From: Halopelagius inordinatus | GTDB taxonomy: Archaea; Halobacteriota; Halobacteria; Halobacteriales; Haloferacaceae | NCBI RefSeq assembly: GCF_900113245.1 | Contig: NZ_FOOQ01000002.1 | Span: 496,001-560,000, forward strand | Direction of reading: 5' to 3' | Length of the DNA stretch: 64,000 nucleotides | Shown: positions 35,162 to 43,694 of the stretch, in pieces | Position numbering within the stretch: the stretch's first letter is position 1 | Layout: each line of letters begins with the position of its first letter | Notes under the pieces: model-generated | Told to the model about the DNA's origin: nothing | Databases searched by the model: none | Seen by the model: only the letters and a program-made list of their open reading frames with translations | Program-made: the position numbers and the translations under genes

Positions 35162-36478
35162 ATGGCAGACTTCCTCTTCGTCTCCGCCGACGCCGCGTTG
35201 ATAACCGACCTCGCGTGGCAGGTTCACCGAGAGGGCCACGACGTCAAGTACTACATCGAAGCCGAGAGCGACCGCGAAATCGGCGACGGGTTCGTCCCCA
35301 AGACCGACGACTGGCGCGCGGAGGTGGAGTGGGCCGACGTCATCATCTTCGACGACGTCTGGGTCGGGTCCGACGTCGGTACCGGCCGGTTGGCGCGGGA
35401 CCTCCGCGCGGAGGGCAAGGCCGTCGTCGGCGGGACGCCGAACACCGACCGCTTAGAGGAGGACCGCGGGTACGCGATGGACATCCTCGAAGACCACGGC
35501 GTCGAGACTATCGACCACCACGTCTTCGAGGACTTCGACGCCGGCATCCAGCACGTCGAAGAGAACCCCGCGCCGTACGTTATCAAGCCGCTTGGAGAGG
35601 TACAAAACGTCAAGCGACTCCTCTACGTCGGCAACGAGGACGACGGCAGCGACGTCGTGGACGTCCTCCGCGCCTACAAGAAAGCGTGGGGACACCGGAT
35701 GAAGGGCTTTCAGTTACAGCGGAAGGTCGAGGGCGTGGAAATCGCCATCTGCGGGTTCTTCGACGGCGACCGGTTCATCGACCAGGTCAACTTCAACTTC
35801 GAGCACAAGAAACTGTTTCCGGGGAACATCGGCCCCTCGACGGGTGAGATGGGCACCTCGATGTTCTGGGGCGGTCGGAACAGACTGTTCGAAGAGACCC
35901 TCGGGAGACTCGAACGCTGGCTCGCGGCGGAGGGGTACGTCGGGAGTATCGACGTGAACTGCATCGTCAACGAGACCGGTATCTACCCCTTGGAGTTCAC
36001 CCCGCGGTTCGGCTACCCGACCATCGCCCTGCAGGAGGAGTCGTTCGAGTCCGACACCGGGCGGTTCTTCTACGACCTCGCGCACGGCAACGACCCCGAA
36101 CTGGAGGTTCACCGGGGGTTCCAAGTCGGCGTCAGGGTCGTCCTCCCGCCGTTCCCGTTCGACGACGAAAAGACGTACGACGAGAACTCTCGGAACGCCG
36201 CGGTCGTCTTCGACACCGAGAGCCGCGACGGAATCCATCTGGAAGACGCAAAAAGGCTCGACGGGCAGTGGCGCGTCGCCGGGGAGAGCGGCATGCCTCT
36301 CGTCGTGACGGGGAAAGGAGAGACGATGCGGGAGGCGAGAGCGCAGTGCTACGGGCGGATAGACGACATCATCGTCCCCAACCTCTACTACCGGGACGAC
36401 ATCGGCGAACGGTGGACGGACGGCGAGGGCGACAGACTGCAGGCGTGGGGCTATCTCGGGCCGCGGTCTCGGCGGTAA
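35162..36478 (+). CDS. PurD-like ATP-grasp ligase
   Basis: A 438-residue protein of the phosphoribosylamine-glycine ligase (GARS) superfamily. An N-terminal pre-ATP-grasp domain (DFLFVSADAALITDLAWQV) leads to ATP-grasp motifs such as PYVIKPLGEVQNVKRLLYVG, NEDDGSDVV and YVGSIDVNCIVNE with PLEFTPRFGYPT. Several details differ from a classical PurD, including the long GFQLQRKVEGVEIAICGFFD stretch. It could therefore be a paralogue with another substrate. No purine genes lie nearby. Confidence 0.7.
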   Translation: MADFLFVSADAALITDLAWQVHREGHDVKYYIEAESDREIGDGFVPKTDDWRAEVEWADVIIFDDVWVGSDVGTGRLARDLRAEGKAVVGGTPNTDRLEEDRGYAMDILEDHGVETIDHHVFEDFDAGIQHVEENPAPYVIKPLGEVQNVKRLLYVGNEDDGSDVVDVLRAYKKAWGHRMKGFQLQRKVEGVEIAICGFFDGDRFIDQVNFNFEHKKLFPGNIGPSTGEMGTSMFWGGRNRLFEETLGRLERWLAAEGYVGSIDVNCIVNETGIYPLEFTPRFGYPTIALQEESFESDTGRFFYDLAHGNDPELEVHRGFQVGVRVVLPPFPFDDEKTYDENSRNAAVVFDTESRDGIHLEDAKRLDGQWRVAGESGMPLVVTGKGETMREARAQCYGRIDDIIVPNLYYRDDIGERWTDGEGDRLQAWGYLGPRSRR

Positions 36479-37300
36479 TCAGACGACCGCCAACCACGCG
36501 AGGAGGACGACGACGCCGCCGACGGCGGTGCTGGCGACGGCGTGGATTCGAAGTCTGTCCAAGAGGGCGTGCGCGTCGCCGTTCACCGTCAACAGGTCGT
36601 GAATCTCGCTGCCGATTTCGCACCGGGGGAGAAAGTCCATCGCGACGTGGAGGAACACGCCCGCGGCGAACCCGAAGACGAGTCCCCGAATCGGGGGGGC
36701 GGCTGGGATGGCGACGGTACTCGACAGAATCGCCGCGATGCCGACGCCCGACGCCGGGACGAGGAGGACGGAGACGGGGCGCGCGTCCGCGGCGAGGCGT
36801 CGCGCGGCGGCGTACCCCGCGGGTCCTTTGTGCGAGACGATGGCGACGCCGAGAAGCGGACCGAGTTCGGGCATGTTTCCGTAGATGATACCGATGATAG
36901 CGCCCGCGGAGAACGCGTGCGCGGTCAGTTCGGCCACGGTGCGGTCCATCGGGAGGTCCATGTGCGCGAGTCGGTGACCGACGGTGTGCGAGGCGAATCC
37001 CGCGAGCAGTCCGAACGCGATGCCGAACCCGCCCCACTGCGGGTGCTGTCCGACGGCCTGCGGGACGAGAAACACCGCAGCGCTCGTCACCATCGCGCCA
37101 CTCGCGAGTCCGTACCCCCACACTAACGCGTTGGCCTGTTCGCCGACCGCACGCGCGCCGAGGGGTGCCGCAAGCGCCATCGCGAGGAACGCGACCCACG
37201 AGATGCCGAGGAGTTTCCACGACCCCGAGACGGCCGCGTACACGGAGAACGCCGCCAACACCCCGGTGATTACCAAGCCGAGACGAGATATCCGGTTCAC
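36479..37300 (-). CDS. ZIP-family metal transporter
   Basis: A protein of about 273 residues with roughly eight membrane helices. The metal-binding helices show HRLAHMDLPM, ELTAHAFSAGAIIGI and AIVSHKGPAGYAAARRL, the ZIP helix IV/V histidine pattern, with HVAMDFLPRCEIGSEIHD later. ZIPs import zinc, iron or manganese into the cytosol. GTG 37300 is chosen because TATA-like TTATTAAC lies about 25 nt upstream; an in-frame GTG at 37336 would precede that promoter. The stop abuts the PurD-like gene stop. Confidence 0.8.
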   Translation of the reverse strand: MNRISRLGLVITGVLAAFSVYAAVSGSWKLLGISWVAFLAMALAAPLGARAVGEQANALVWGYGLASGAMVTSAAVFLVPQAVGQHPQWGGFGIAFGLLAGFASHTVGHRLAHMDLPMDRTVAELTAHAFSAGAIIGIIYGNMPELGPLLGVAIVSHKGPAGYAAARRLAADARPVSVLLVPASGVGIAAILSSTVAIPAAPPIRGLVFGFAAGVFLHVAMDFLPRCEIGSEIHDLLTVNGDAHALLDRLRIHAVASTAVGGVVVLLAWLAVV

Positions 37301-37309
37301 TATGTGAAC
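37295..37309. promoter_or_regulatory. Palindromic operator candidate at ZIP start
   Basis: A perfect inverted repeat, GTTCAC-TAT-GTGAAC, covers the likely start codon and transcription start of the ZIP transporter gene. Placement at the start site suits repression. The regulator is unknown; a metal sensor of the DtxR/SirR type would be a reasonable guess. Confidence 0.4.
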
Positions 37310-37378
37310 TTGAGCATTGAGGTTAATAACAGTCACGCTGTCGAGTTCGAGGCGGGAGTCGGCCGTCGGACCGACTCG

Positions 37379-38080
37379 TCACCGCGACGCCCGTTTCCAC
37401 GTCCGGAGGTCGATGCGCTCTCCGTCGAGTTCCTCGGCCGGGAGGTCCGTCGCCGCCCACGAGAACATCGGCGCGACGTCGCTCGGGTCTCTGCCCTGCC
37501 CGCCCGAGAGGTCCGTCGCGACGAACCCCGGGTCGAGGACGCCCACGGCCGCCTCGGTGTCGGCGGCGAACTGGCGGGCAACCCCCTCGACGGCCGCTTT
37601 CGAGACGCCGTAGGTCCCCATCCCCGGTTTCGGGTCGGCGGCGATGGAGCCGGACGGCACGAGGACGCGTCCGCTCTCGCGGAGGTGCGGGAGCGACTCT
37701 TTGACGGCCGCGAAGACGCCGCGGACGTTCGTCCGCATCGTGTCGTCGAACCGCGCGTAGGGTTCCTCGCCGACCGGCATCGACCCGGGCGACCCGTGAT
37801 TTACGGCCGCGCACGGGACGACGACGGCGATTTCGTTTCCGTCGTTCGCTCGGGCGGCCGTCGCCATCAGTCGCTCTACGTCGAACTCGTCGCGGACGTC
37901 CGCGCGAACCGCCGTCGCCGACCCCGGTTCGTCGATGGATTCGACGACATCCCCGAGTTCGTCCGCGTCGCGCGCACACCCGACGACGTGTGCGCCCGCC
38001 GCCGCGAACTCCCGCAGTACCGCCTCGCCGATGCCCCGACTCGCTCCCGTCACGACGACAGTCTCCCCGAGTACGTCCAT
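37379..38080 (-). CDS. Short-chain dehydrogenase/reductase
   Basis: A 233-residue Rossmann-fold oxidoreductase. The nucleotide site is VVVTGASRGIGEAVLREF, the catalytic pair is YGVSK (YxxxK), with a preceding Ser in LVPSGSIAAD and TNVRGVF in the middle. C-terminal PGFVATDLSGG is typical. In CAAVNHGSPG the usual NNAG motif is altered to CAAVN, which is uncommon. Substrate unknown. Transcribed in the same direction as the ZIP gene but upstream of its own promoter. Confidence 0.85.
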   Translation of the reverse strand: MDVLGETVVVTGASRGIGEAVLREFAAAGAHVVGCARDADELGDVVESIDEPGSATAVRADVRDEFDVERLMATAARANDGNEIAVVVPCAAVNHGSPGSMPVGEEPYARFDDTMRTNVRGVFAAVKESLPHLRESGRVLVPSGSIAADPKPGMGTYGVSKAAVEGVARQFAADTEAAVGVLDPGFVATDLSGGQGRDPSDVAPMFSWAATDLPAEELDGERIDLRTWKRASR

Positions 38081-38182
38081 ACGCCCGATTCGGTCGCGGA
38101 GGAGGTAAAACCAGTCCGCCGAGGCTGAAACGGCCGTTTGTCCTAACGCGAGCTATTTGTCCGTCGAACTGAACGAACGCGT

Positions 38183-39034
38183 ATGGTCGATATCGACTCG
38201 GAAACGCTGTTCAACGCCGCGGCGGCCGCTCTCGCCACCGTCGCGGTGCTGTTTTTCGTCTTCAACGTCGAGGTGGGGTACTCGCCCGTCTCGAAGACTG
38301 CGCTCGTACTGCTGTTTCTGACGGGCGTGTTCGCTCTCTCTCAACGGACCGACGACTACCAACTGACGCTCCTCGGGTACGGCGTCCTCGTCGTCTCCGG
38401 CGTCGGCCTGTTCTTCGACGCGGTGAGCACGTTCGACGTGGGCGACCTCTCGACCGTTCTCGGCCTGTTGGTCGCCGCGGGCCTCCTGTTTTTCGCCCGC
38501 ACCCGCCTCGACGAGGACGACCGCTTCGTCACGGGGCGGCAGGCGACGTACGCGGTGGGCGTCGTCGCGGCGTGCGTCGCCGTCGTCCTCGTCGTCGACG
38601 TCGCAACCGGCGGTCTCACGTACGAACTGCGCCCGGCGAGCGACGTCGAGTATACGGAATCTCACGAGGAGGAGATGCGAGTCGCGTCCGTCGTCGTGAC
38701 GAACCCGACGCCGCTTCCGGAACGCGTCGAGACGCCGAACTACGGGGTGTGCGCCGCGGGCGACTGGAGCGAGTTCGCGCCGCCGTCGGAACCGGGCCGA
38801 CCGGAACGCGACGCCGATATCGACGCGTACGTAGACGACGGCTACAACGACCACGTCCTCGGGTTCGAGACGAAGACGTACCCCGTTCGACTCCACATCC
38901 GCGGCGCGAACCTCACGGGCGAGACGTTCCCCGTCCGAACCACCGCCGACTGTCCGGACGAGGAGACGGGCGCTCCCTACGTCGCTCTCTTCGAGTCCGG
39001 CCGACGGTCGAACGGTTATCGAGTCGCGGCGTAA
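38183..39034 (+). CDS. Five-TM membrane protein with outer domain
   Basis: A 283-residue protein. Five membrane helices lie in residues 10-150 (for example TLLGYGVLVVSGVGLFFDAV and YAVGVVAACVAVVLVVDVAT). About 130 residues of soluble acidic domain follow, containing two cysteine sites (YGVCAAGDWS, TTADCPDEETG) that could pair outside the cell. No family recognised. It stands just upstream of the carotenoid genes but crtD has its own promoter. Confidence 0.75.
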   Translation: MVDIDSETLFNAAAAALATVAVLFFVFNVEVGYSPVSKTALVLLFLTGVFALSQRTDDYQLTLLGYGVLVVSGVGLFFDAVSTFDVGDLSTVLGLLVAAGLLFFARTRLDEDDRFVTGRQATYAVGVVAACVAVVLVVDVATGGLTYELRPASDVEYTESHEEEMRVASVVVTNPTPLPERVETPNYGVCAAGDWSEFAPPSEPGRPERDADIDAYVDDGYNDHVLGFETKTYPVRLHIRGANLTGETFPVRTTADCPDEETGAPYVALFESGRRSNGYRVAA

Positions 39035-39066
39035 GTCACGGACTCCGCCCGCCTGTAGTCAGTTCC

Positions 39067-39072
39067 TTTATA
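39067..39072 (+). promoter_or_regulatory. TATA box of the crtD-lyeJ-cruF operon
   Basis: TTTATA inside CCTTTATACTTTCC, 25-30 nt before the GTG of crtD. It fits a leaderless transcript beginning at the start codon. It also fixes the crtD start, since upstream in-frame codons fall before the promoter. Confidence 0.6.
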
Positions 39073-39096
39073 CTTTCCACGTCCGTAACCCGGTAC

Positions 39097-40599
39097 GTGA
39101 ACTCTCTATCTGACCTGCGTTCGCTCGCGGACGCTACCGTCGTCGTCGTCGGCGGGGGGTTCGGCGGCCTCTCGACGGCGTGTTACCTCGCCGACGCCGG
39201 TGCCGACGTGACTCTCGTGGAGAAAAACGAGCAACTCGGCGGGCGGGCCAGTCGTCTCGAACGGGACGGCTTTCGGTTCGACATGGGTCCGTCGTGGTAT
39301 CTCATGCCCGACGTGTTCGAGGACTTCTTCGGGCGGTTCGATCGGACTCCCTCGGACTACTACGAACTGACGAGACTCGACCCGAACTACCGCATCTTCT
39401 TCAAAGACGGCGACAGGGTCGATATGGTCCCCGATTTGGAGGTGAACAAGGAGACGTTCGAGTCGTACGAACCCGGTGCGGGAGAGAAACTCGACGACTA
39501 CCTCCGCAAATCGAAGCGAAACTACGAACTCGGGATGGAGCATTTCGTCTACGAGGACCGGACGACGCTCTCGGACTTTCTGGACCTCACCGTCGCGAAG
39601 AACGCGTGGGGGCTCTCTCTCATCGGGTCGATGCAGGACCACGTCGAACGCTACTTCGACCACCCGAAACTCCAGCAGATAATGCAGTACACTCTCGTCT
39701 TCCTCGGGGGCGCGCCGAACAACACGCCCGCGCTCTACAACCTGATGAGCCACGTCGATTTCAACATGGGCGTCTACTACCCCGAGGGAGGCATCGGCGG
39801 CGTCGTAGACGGCATCGCCGAACTGGGCGAGGAACTCGGCGTGACGTTCCGGACGGACACGCCCGTCTCGGAGATTCGAGGACGGGAGGGCGCGTTCGTC
39901 GTGCGGACGGAAGGAGACGAGGAGTTCTACGCCGACTACGTCGTCAGCGACGCGGACTACCGCCACACGGAGATGGACCTGCTTCCGCCCGAAAAGCGCC
40001 AGTACGACGCCGACTACTGGGACTCGCGGACGTACGCCCCCTCGGCTTTCCTCCTCTATCTCGGCGTCGAAGGCGACGTCGAACCCCTCGAACACCACAC
40101 GCTCGTTCTCCCGACGGACTGGAACGACCACTTCGAGACGATATTCGAAGAGCCGTCGTGGCCCGAGGACCCCGCGTACTACCTCTGTGTCCCCTCGAAG
40201 ACCGACGACACCGTCGCGCCCGAGGGTCACAGCAACCTGTTTGCGCTCGTCCCCGTCGCCGCCGGACTCGAAGACACCCCCGAGAGGCGCGAGCAGTTCC
40301 GCGAACTCGTCCTCTCCGACATCGAGGAGAACACCGGAGTGGAGCTCAGAGACCGAATCGTCGTCGAGGAGACGTTCTCCGTCGACGACTTCACCGACCG
40401 CTACAACAGCACGCAGGGGACGGCGCTCGGATTGGCGCACACGCTCCGACAGACCGCGCTCTTCCGCCCGCCGCACCACTCGAAGGAGGTAGAGGGGCTC
40501 TACTTCACCGGGTCGTTCACGACGCCCGGCATCGGCGTGCCGATGTGTCTGATAAGCGGGCAACTGACCGCCGAGGCGATGGCGGAGCGAATCGACTGA
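39097..40599 (+). CDS. crtD: Carotenoid 3,4-desaturase
   Basis: A 500-residue FAD enzyme of the phytoene desaturase family. The N-terminal dinucleotide site is VVVVGGGFGGLSTACYLADA with GADVTLVEKNEQLGGRASRL. The C-terminal FAD motif region reads GLYFTGSFTTPGIGVPMCLI. The order crtD-lyeJ-cruF is that shown for bacterioruberin synthesis in Haloarcula japonica, where CrtD desaturates the elongated intermediate at C3-C4. The assignment rests on family plus order; a phytoene desaturase (CrtI) is the alternative. The start is GTG. One nucleotide separates it from lyeJ. Confidence 0.85.
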   Translation: MNSLSDLRSLADATVVVVGGGFGGLSTACYLADAGADVTLVEKNEQLGGRASRLERDGFRFDMGPSWYLMPDVFEDFFGRFDRTPSDYYELTRLDPNYRIFFKDGDRVDMVPDLEVNKETFESYEPGAGEKLDDYLRKSKRNYELGMEHFVYEDRTTLSDFLDLTVAKNAWGLSLIGSMQDHVERYFDHPKLQQIMQYTLVFLGGAPNNTPALYNLMSHVDFNMGVYYPEGGIGGVVDGIAELGEELGVTFRTDTPVSEIRGREGAFVVRTEGDEEFYADYVVSDADYRHTEMDLLPPEKRQYDADYWDSRTYAPSAFLLYLGVEGDVEPLEHHTLVLPTDWNDHFETIFEEPSWPEDPAYYLCVPSKTDDTVAPEGHSNLFALVPVAAGLEDTPERREQFRELVLSDIEENTGVELRDRIVVEETFSVDDFTDRYNSTQGTALGLAHTLRQTALFRPPHHSKEVEGLYFTGSFTTPGIGVPMCLISGQLTAEAMAERID

Positions 40600-40600
40600 G

Positions 40601-41443
40601 ATGGCGGCGGCCGGACGACTCAGATACCTCCTGACGCTCTCTCGCCCCCGGTTTTGGCTCTACCTCGCGGGGCCGATGCTCGTCGGCGTCGCCTTCGCCG
40701 CCGAAACCGTCCCCGAGTTGTACGACCCCGGCGTCGCCGTCGCCGTCGCGTACTTCCTGCTCCCGGCGAACGTCTACCTCTACGGCGTCAACGACGCCTT
40801 CGACGCCGAGATAGACGAGTCGAACCCGAAGAAAGAGCGGAAGGAGGCGCGGTGGCGAGACGACGGCGTCGTCAGGGCAGTCGTCGTCGCCTGCGGACTG
40901 CTCGGTGCGGTACCGTTCGCCGTGCTCCCGTCGCTAGCGTGGCCGTACCTCGCGGGCTTTCTCTTCCTCGCGACGGAGTACAGCGCACCCCCGCTTCGGT
41001 TCAAGACGACGCCGTTTCTCGACTCCCTCTCGAACGGCCTGTACATCCTCCCCGGTGCCGCCGCCTACGCTGCCGTCTCCGGCTCTCACCCCCCGGCCGC
41101 CGCCCTCGCGGGCGCGTGGTTCTGGGCGATGGGGATGCACACGTTCTCTGCGATTCCCGACGTCGAACCGGACCGCGCGGCCGGAATCCGAACGACCGCG
41201 ACGTTCCTCGGCGAGCGACGGACGTACGCGTACTGTTTCGGCTGTTGGGCCGCCGCCGCCGTCGGCTTCGCACTCGTCGACGTGCGCCTCGGCGCGGTGC
41301 TGTCTGCGTACCCCGTCGCCGTCGCGGCCGTCTTCCGGTCGGACGTGGACGTCGAACGCGCGTACTGGTGGTACCCCGTGTTGAACACCGTCGTCGGGGC
41401 GACGCTCACCCTCGGCGCGCTTTGGAGGCTGGTCAATGGGTGA
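40601..41443 (+). CDS. lyeJ: Lycopene elongase / 1,2-hydratase
   Basis: A 280-residue UbiA-type membrane prenyltransferase with about eight helices. Both Asp-rich motifs are present: NDAFDAEIDESNPKKE and SAIPDVEPDRAAGI. In haloarchaea the enzyme adds C5 units to lycopene and hydrates the 1,2 double bond, making the C50 skeleton of bacterioruberin. It starts 1 nt after crtD and overlaps cruF by 8 nt. Confidence 0.9.
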   Translation: MAAAGRLRYLLTLSRPRFWLYLAGPMLVGVAFAAETVPELYDPGVAVAVAYFLLPANVYLYGVNDAFDAEIDESNPKKERKEARWRDDGVVRAVVVACGLLGAVPFAVLPSLAWPYLAGFLFLATEYSAPPLRFKTTPFLDSLSNGLYILPGAAAYAAVSGSHPPAAALAGAWFWAMGMHTFSAIPDVEPDRAAGIRTTATFLGERRTYAYCFGCWAAAAVGFALVDVRLGAVLSAYPVAVAAVFRSDVDVERAYWWYPVLNTVVGATLTLGALWRLVNG

Positions 41444-42293
41444 GTCAGACACGGCGTTGGCCGACCGACTCCCGAAGACGCGCGCGGAGTGGGAGCGGAC
41501 ACTGGACCGACTCGTCCGCGAGAACCGCTTTACCGTCGCGGTGGTCTTCCCGCTGAACGGCGCGATACTGCTCGTCGCGAGCGCCGAGGGACTCTTGCCG
41601 GACCCGCTCGCGTTCAACCCCGCGCTCGTGTTGTTCGGAACGCTCGTCATGCGCGCTCCCCTCGTCGTCGGTGCGTTTCCGCTGACCGACCGGCGGGCGG
41701 CGACGGGCGTGTCGATTCTGGCGCTGTACGCCTACGGAATCGAGTACGTCGGCGTCCGCACGGGACTTCCCTACGGGGAGTTCTTCTACGGCGTGGAGTT
41801 GGGACCGACGCTCGGCGGCATCCCCCTCGGCTTGCCCGTGTTCTTCCTGCCGTTGGTGATGAACGCCTATCTGCTCTGTCTGTTACTGCTCGGAGAACGC
41901 GCGCGGAACGGGGCGGTTCGACTCCTCACCGTCGTCGCGACGGTGTTGGCGATGGACCTCGTCTTAGACCCCGGAGCGGTCGGACTCGGCTTTTGGGTCT
42001 ACCCCGGGGGCGGCGCGTTCTACGGCGTCCCGCTCTCGAACTACGCGGGATGGCTGTTGAGCGCGAGCGTCGCCGTCGCCGTCCTCGATTGGGCGTACGA
42101 CCGACGCGCACTCGTCGCCCGGCTCGAACGCTGCGAATTCATGCTCGACGACATGGTCTCTTTCGTCATCCTCTGGGGCGGCATCAACGCCTGGTTCGGC
42201 AACTGGATTCCGGTGGCCGTCGCCGCGCTGTTCGGCGTCGGACTGCTTTCGACCGACCGGTTCGACTCGCGACTTCTCGATATCGGACGGTAA
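41436..42293 (+). CDS. cruF: Bisanhydrobacterioruberin hydratase
   Basis: A 285-residue membrane protein of the CruF/DUF422 carotenoid family with about seven helices. Markers: GIEYVGVRTGLPYGEFFYG, LGGIPLGLPVFFLPLVMNAY and MDLVLDPGAVGLGFWVYPGG. It catalyses the final hydration to bacterioruberin in haloarchaea. Overlaps lyeJ by 8 nt; converges with crtB. Confidence 0.9.
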   Translation: MGESDTALADRLPKTRAEWERTLDRLVRENRFTVAVVFPLNGAILLVASAEGLLPDPLAFNPALVLFGTLVMRAPLVVGAFPLTDRRAATGVSILALYAYGIEYVGVRTGLPYGEFFYGVELGPTLGGIPLGLPVFFLPLVMNAYLLCLLLLGERARNGAVRLLTVVATVLAMDLVLDPGAVGLGFWVYPGGGAFYGVPLSNYAGWLLSASVAVAVLDWAYDRRALVARLERCEFMLDDMVSFVILWGGINAWFGNWIPVAVAALFGVGLLSTDRFDSRLLDIGR

Positions 42294-42300
42294 ACGGTCG

Positions 42301-43338
42301 CTACTCCCCTCGCGTGAAGTACCGAAGCCAATCGGAGACGCGCCTGCCGACGACGGCGGGCGCGGCGAGCGACCACGACGGTTCCCGACCCGAGGGGCCG
42401 TGCTCGCGCCTCCCGCGAGCGGTCTCTCGGGGGTACGGAACGTCGCTCACCTTCCGGAAGACGGTTTCCGGGTCGCGTTCGACCGCCCAGTAGAGCCGCG
42501 TCTTCGCGAGCAACAGGAGTTTTCGATCGGTGGAGAGAGACGGCGTCGTAGAGAGCACGTCGTAGTCACGTTTGCGAATCTCTCGGTGGTGGTCCGCGTA
42601 CAACACCGCCGCGAGCAAGACGGCGAACTGGCAGTCGTCCGGCAGATGTCGGATACCGGCGACCCCCCGTCGGTAGAGTTCCTCCGTGCGGCGCAGTTCC
42701 TCGCGCATCGCCGCGCGGAAGTTCTCGTCGCAGTCGAACGCGAGCAGTTGCGCTTCGGTCACGCCGTGTCGTTCGAGCGTCTCTCCGGGGAGGTAGACTC
42801 TGTCGCGTTCGACGATGTCCTCGCGCACGTCGCGCAGGAAGTTCGACATCTGGAACGCCTCGCCGAGTGCCGTCGCGTGCGGAAGCGCCTTCCGTTCGGC
42901 CGCGTCGCCGGGGTCCATGATGGCGGTCATCATCCGACCGACCGCCGCCGCCGACCCGTCCATGTACGCTTCCAGTTCCTCGTAGGTCTCGTATCGACTC
43001 GTCTCGATGTCCGACAGCATCGCGTCGACGAACACGTCCACGTCGGAGTCGGGCACGTCGTACTCAGCACACAACTCTGCGAACGCCGAGAGCACCGGGT
43101 CGTCCGTTTCTCGCCGTCCGAGAGCCGCCTCTCGGAGGCGCTCTAACTCGGCCCGTTGCTCTCGTGGCGTCGCGCCGTCGGCGTCGTCTACGACTTCGTC
43201 CGCGACGCGAAAAAACGCGTACAGTACGTACGTCGCGCGCCTGACTCGCCGCGGGAGGACGCGCGTCGCGAGATGAAACGTCTTTCCCGTCTTGCGTTGT
43301 ATCTCCTTGCTCTGTCGGACGTGGTCACGCCTCACCAT
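42301..43338 (-). CDS. crtB: Phytoene synthase
   Basis: A squalene/phytoene synthase of 345 residues, which condenses two geranylgeranyl diphosphates. The two Asp motifs are FRVADEVVDDADG and NFLRDVREDIVERDRVYLPG. The start MVRRDHVRQSKEIQRKTGKT is chosen over an ATG seven codons upstream because family homology begins there. Its tail-to-tail position against crtD-lyeJ-cruF, 7 nt apart, groups the C40 precursor step with the C50 tailoring steps. Confidence 0.92.
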   Translation of the reverse strand: MVRRDHVRQSKEIQRKTGKTFHLATRVLPRRVRRATYVLYAFFRVADEVVDDADGATPREQRAELERLREAALGRRETDDPVLSAFAELCAEYDVPDSDVDVFVDAMLSDIETSRYETYEELEAYMDGSAAAVGRMMTAIMDPGDAAERKALPHATALGEAFQMSNFLRDVREDIVERDRVYLPGETLERHGVTEAQLLAFDCDENFRAAMREELRRTEELYRRGVAGIRHLPDDCQFAVLLAAVLYADHHREIRKRDYDVLSTTPSLSTDRKLLLLAKTRLYWAVERDPETVFRKVSDVPYPRETARGRREHGPSGREPSWSLAAPAVVGRRVSDWLRYFTRGE

Positions 43339-43488
43339 CGTCGACGTAGTCGCGGCCACACGTCTCCCTGAACACTCGTCCCCTCAGACATGGTACTACC
43401 TGTCTAGTGATTACAACGACATAACAGTTGGTGTCGGATCGAAACGTTCTTGAGACTGGGATCGGACGACTGCGCGGTCGTCTCGAAA

Positions 43489-43605
43489 TTACCAGAACGT
43501 GTCACTACAGTCGTAAACGACGCCGTGTCGCGGGCAGACGTACTTGCAGTGGCGACGGTGCATCGATTCGCCGCACAGTGGGCAGGGGCGGCCCGACGGG
43601 TCCAT
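43489..43605 (-). CDS. Mini zinc-finger protein (HVO_2523-like)
   Basis: A complete 38-codon gene. The protein opens MDPSGRPCPLCGESMHRR and closes HGVVYDCSDTFW. It carries CPLC, HC, VCPRH and a last Cys, enough ligands for one or two zinc sites. This matches the pattern of haloarchaeal mini zinc fingers such as the HVO_2523 family, from memory. It lies downstream of the nrdJ terminator. Confidence 0.75.
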   Translation of the reverse strand: MDPSGRPCPLCGESMHRRHCKYVCPRHGVVYDCSDTFW

Positions 43606-43653
43606 ACCGACGACGACGGGCGCGCCGCACGTCACTGTTTCTTTCCGGCGTCG

Positions 43654-43676
43654 GGAAGAGAAGAAGAGAGAAAAAC
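43654..43676 (-). terminator. Pyrimidine-rich terminator of nrdJ
   Basis: Read on the minus strand, GTTTTT is followed by CTCTCTTCTTCTCTTCCC, starting about 20 nt after the nrdJ stop. A U-rich tract of this kind is the usual archaeal termination signal. Confidence 0.6.
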
Positions 43677-43694
43677 GACGGCGTCTCGCTCAGT

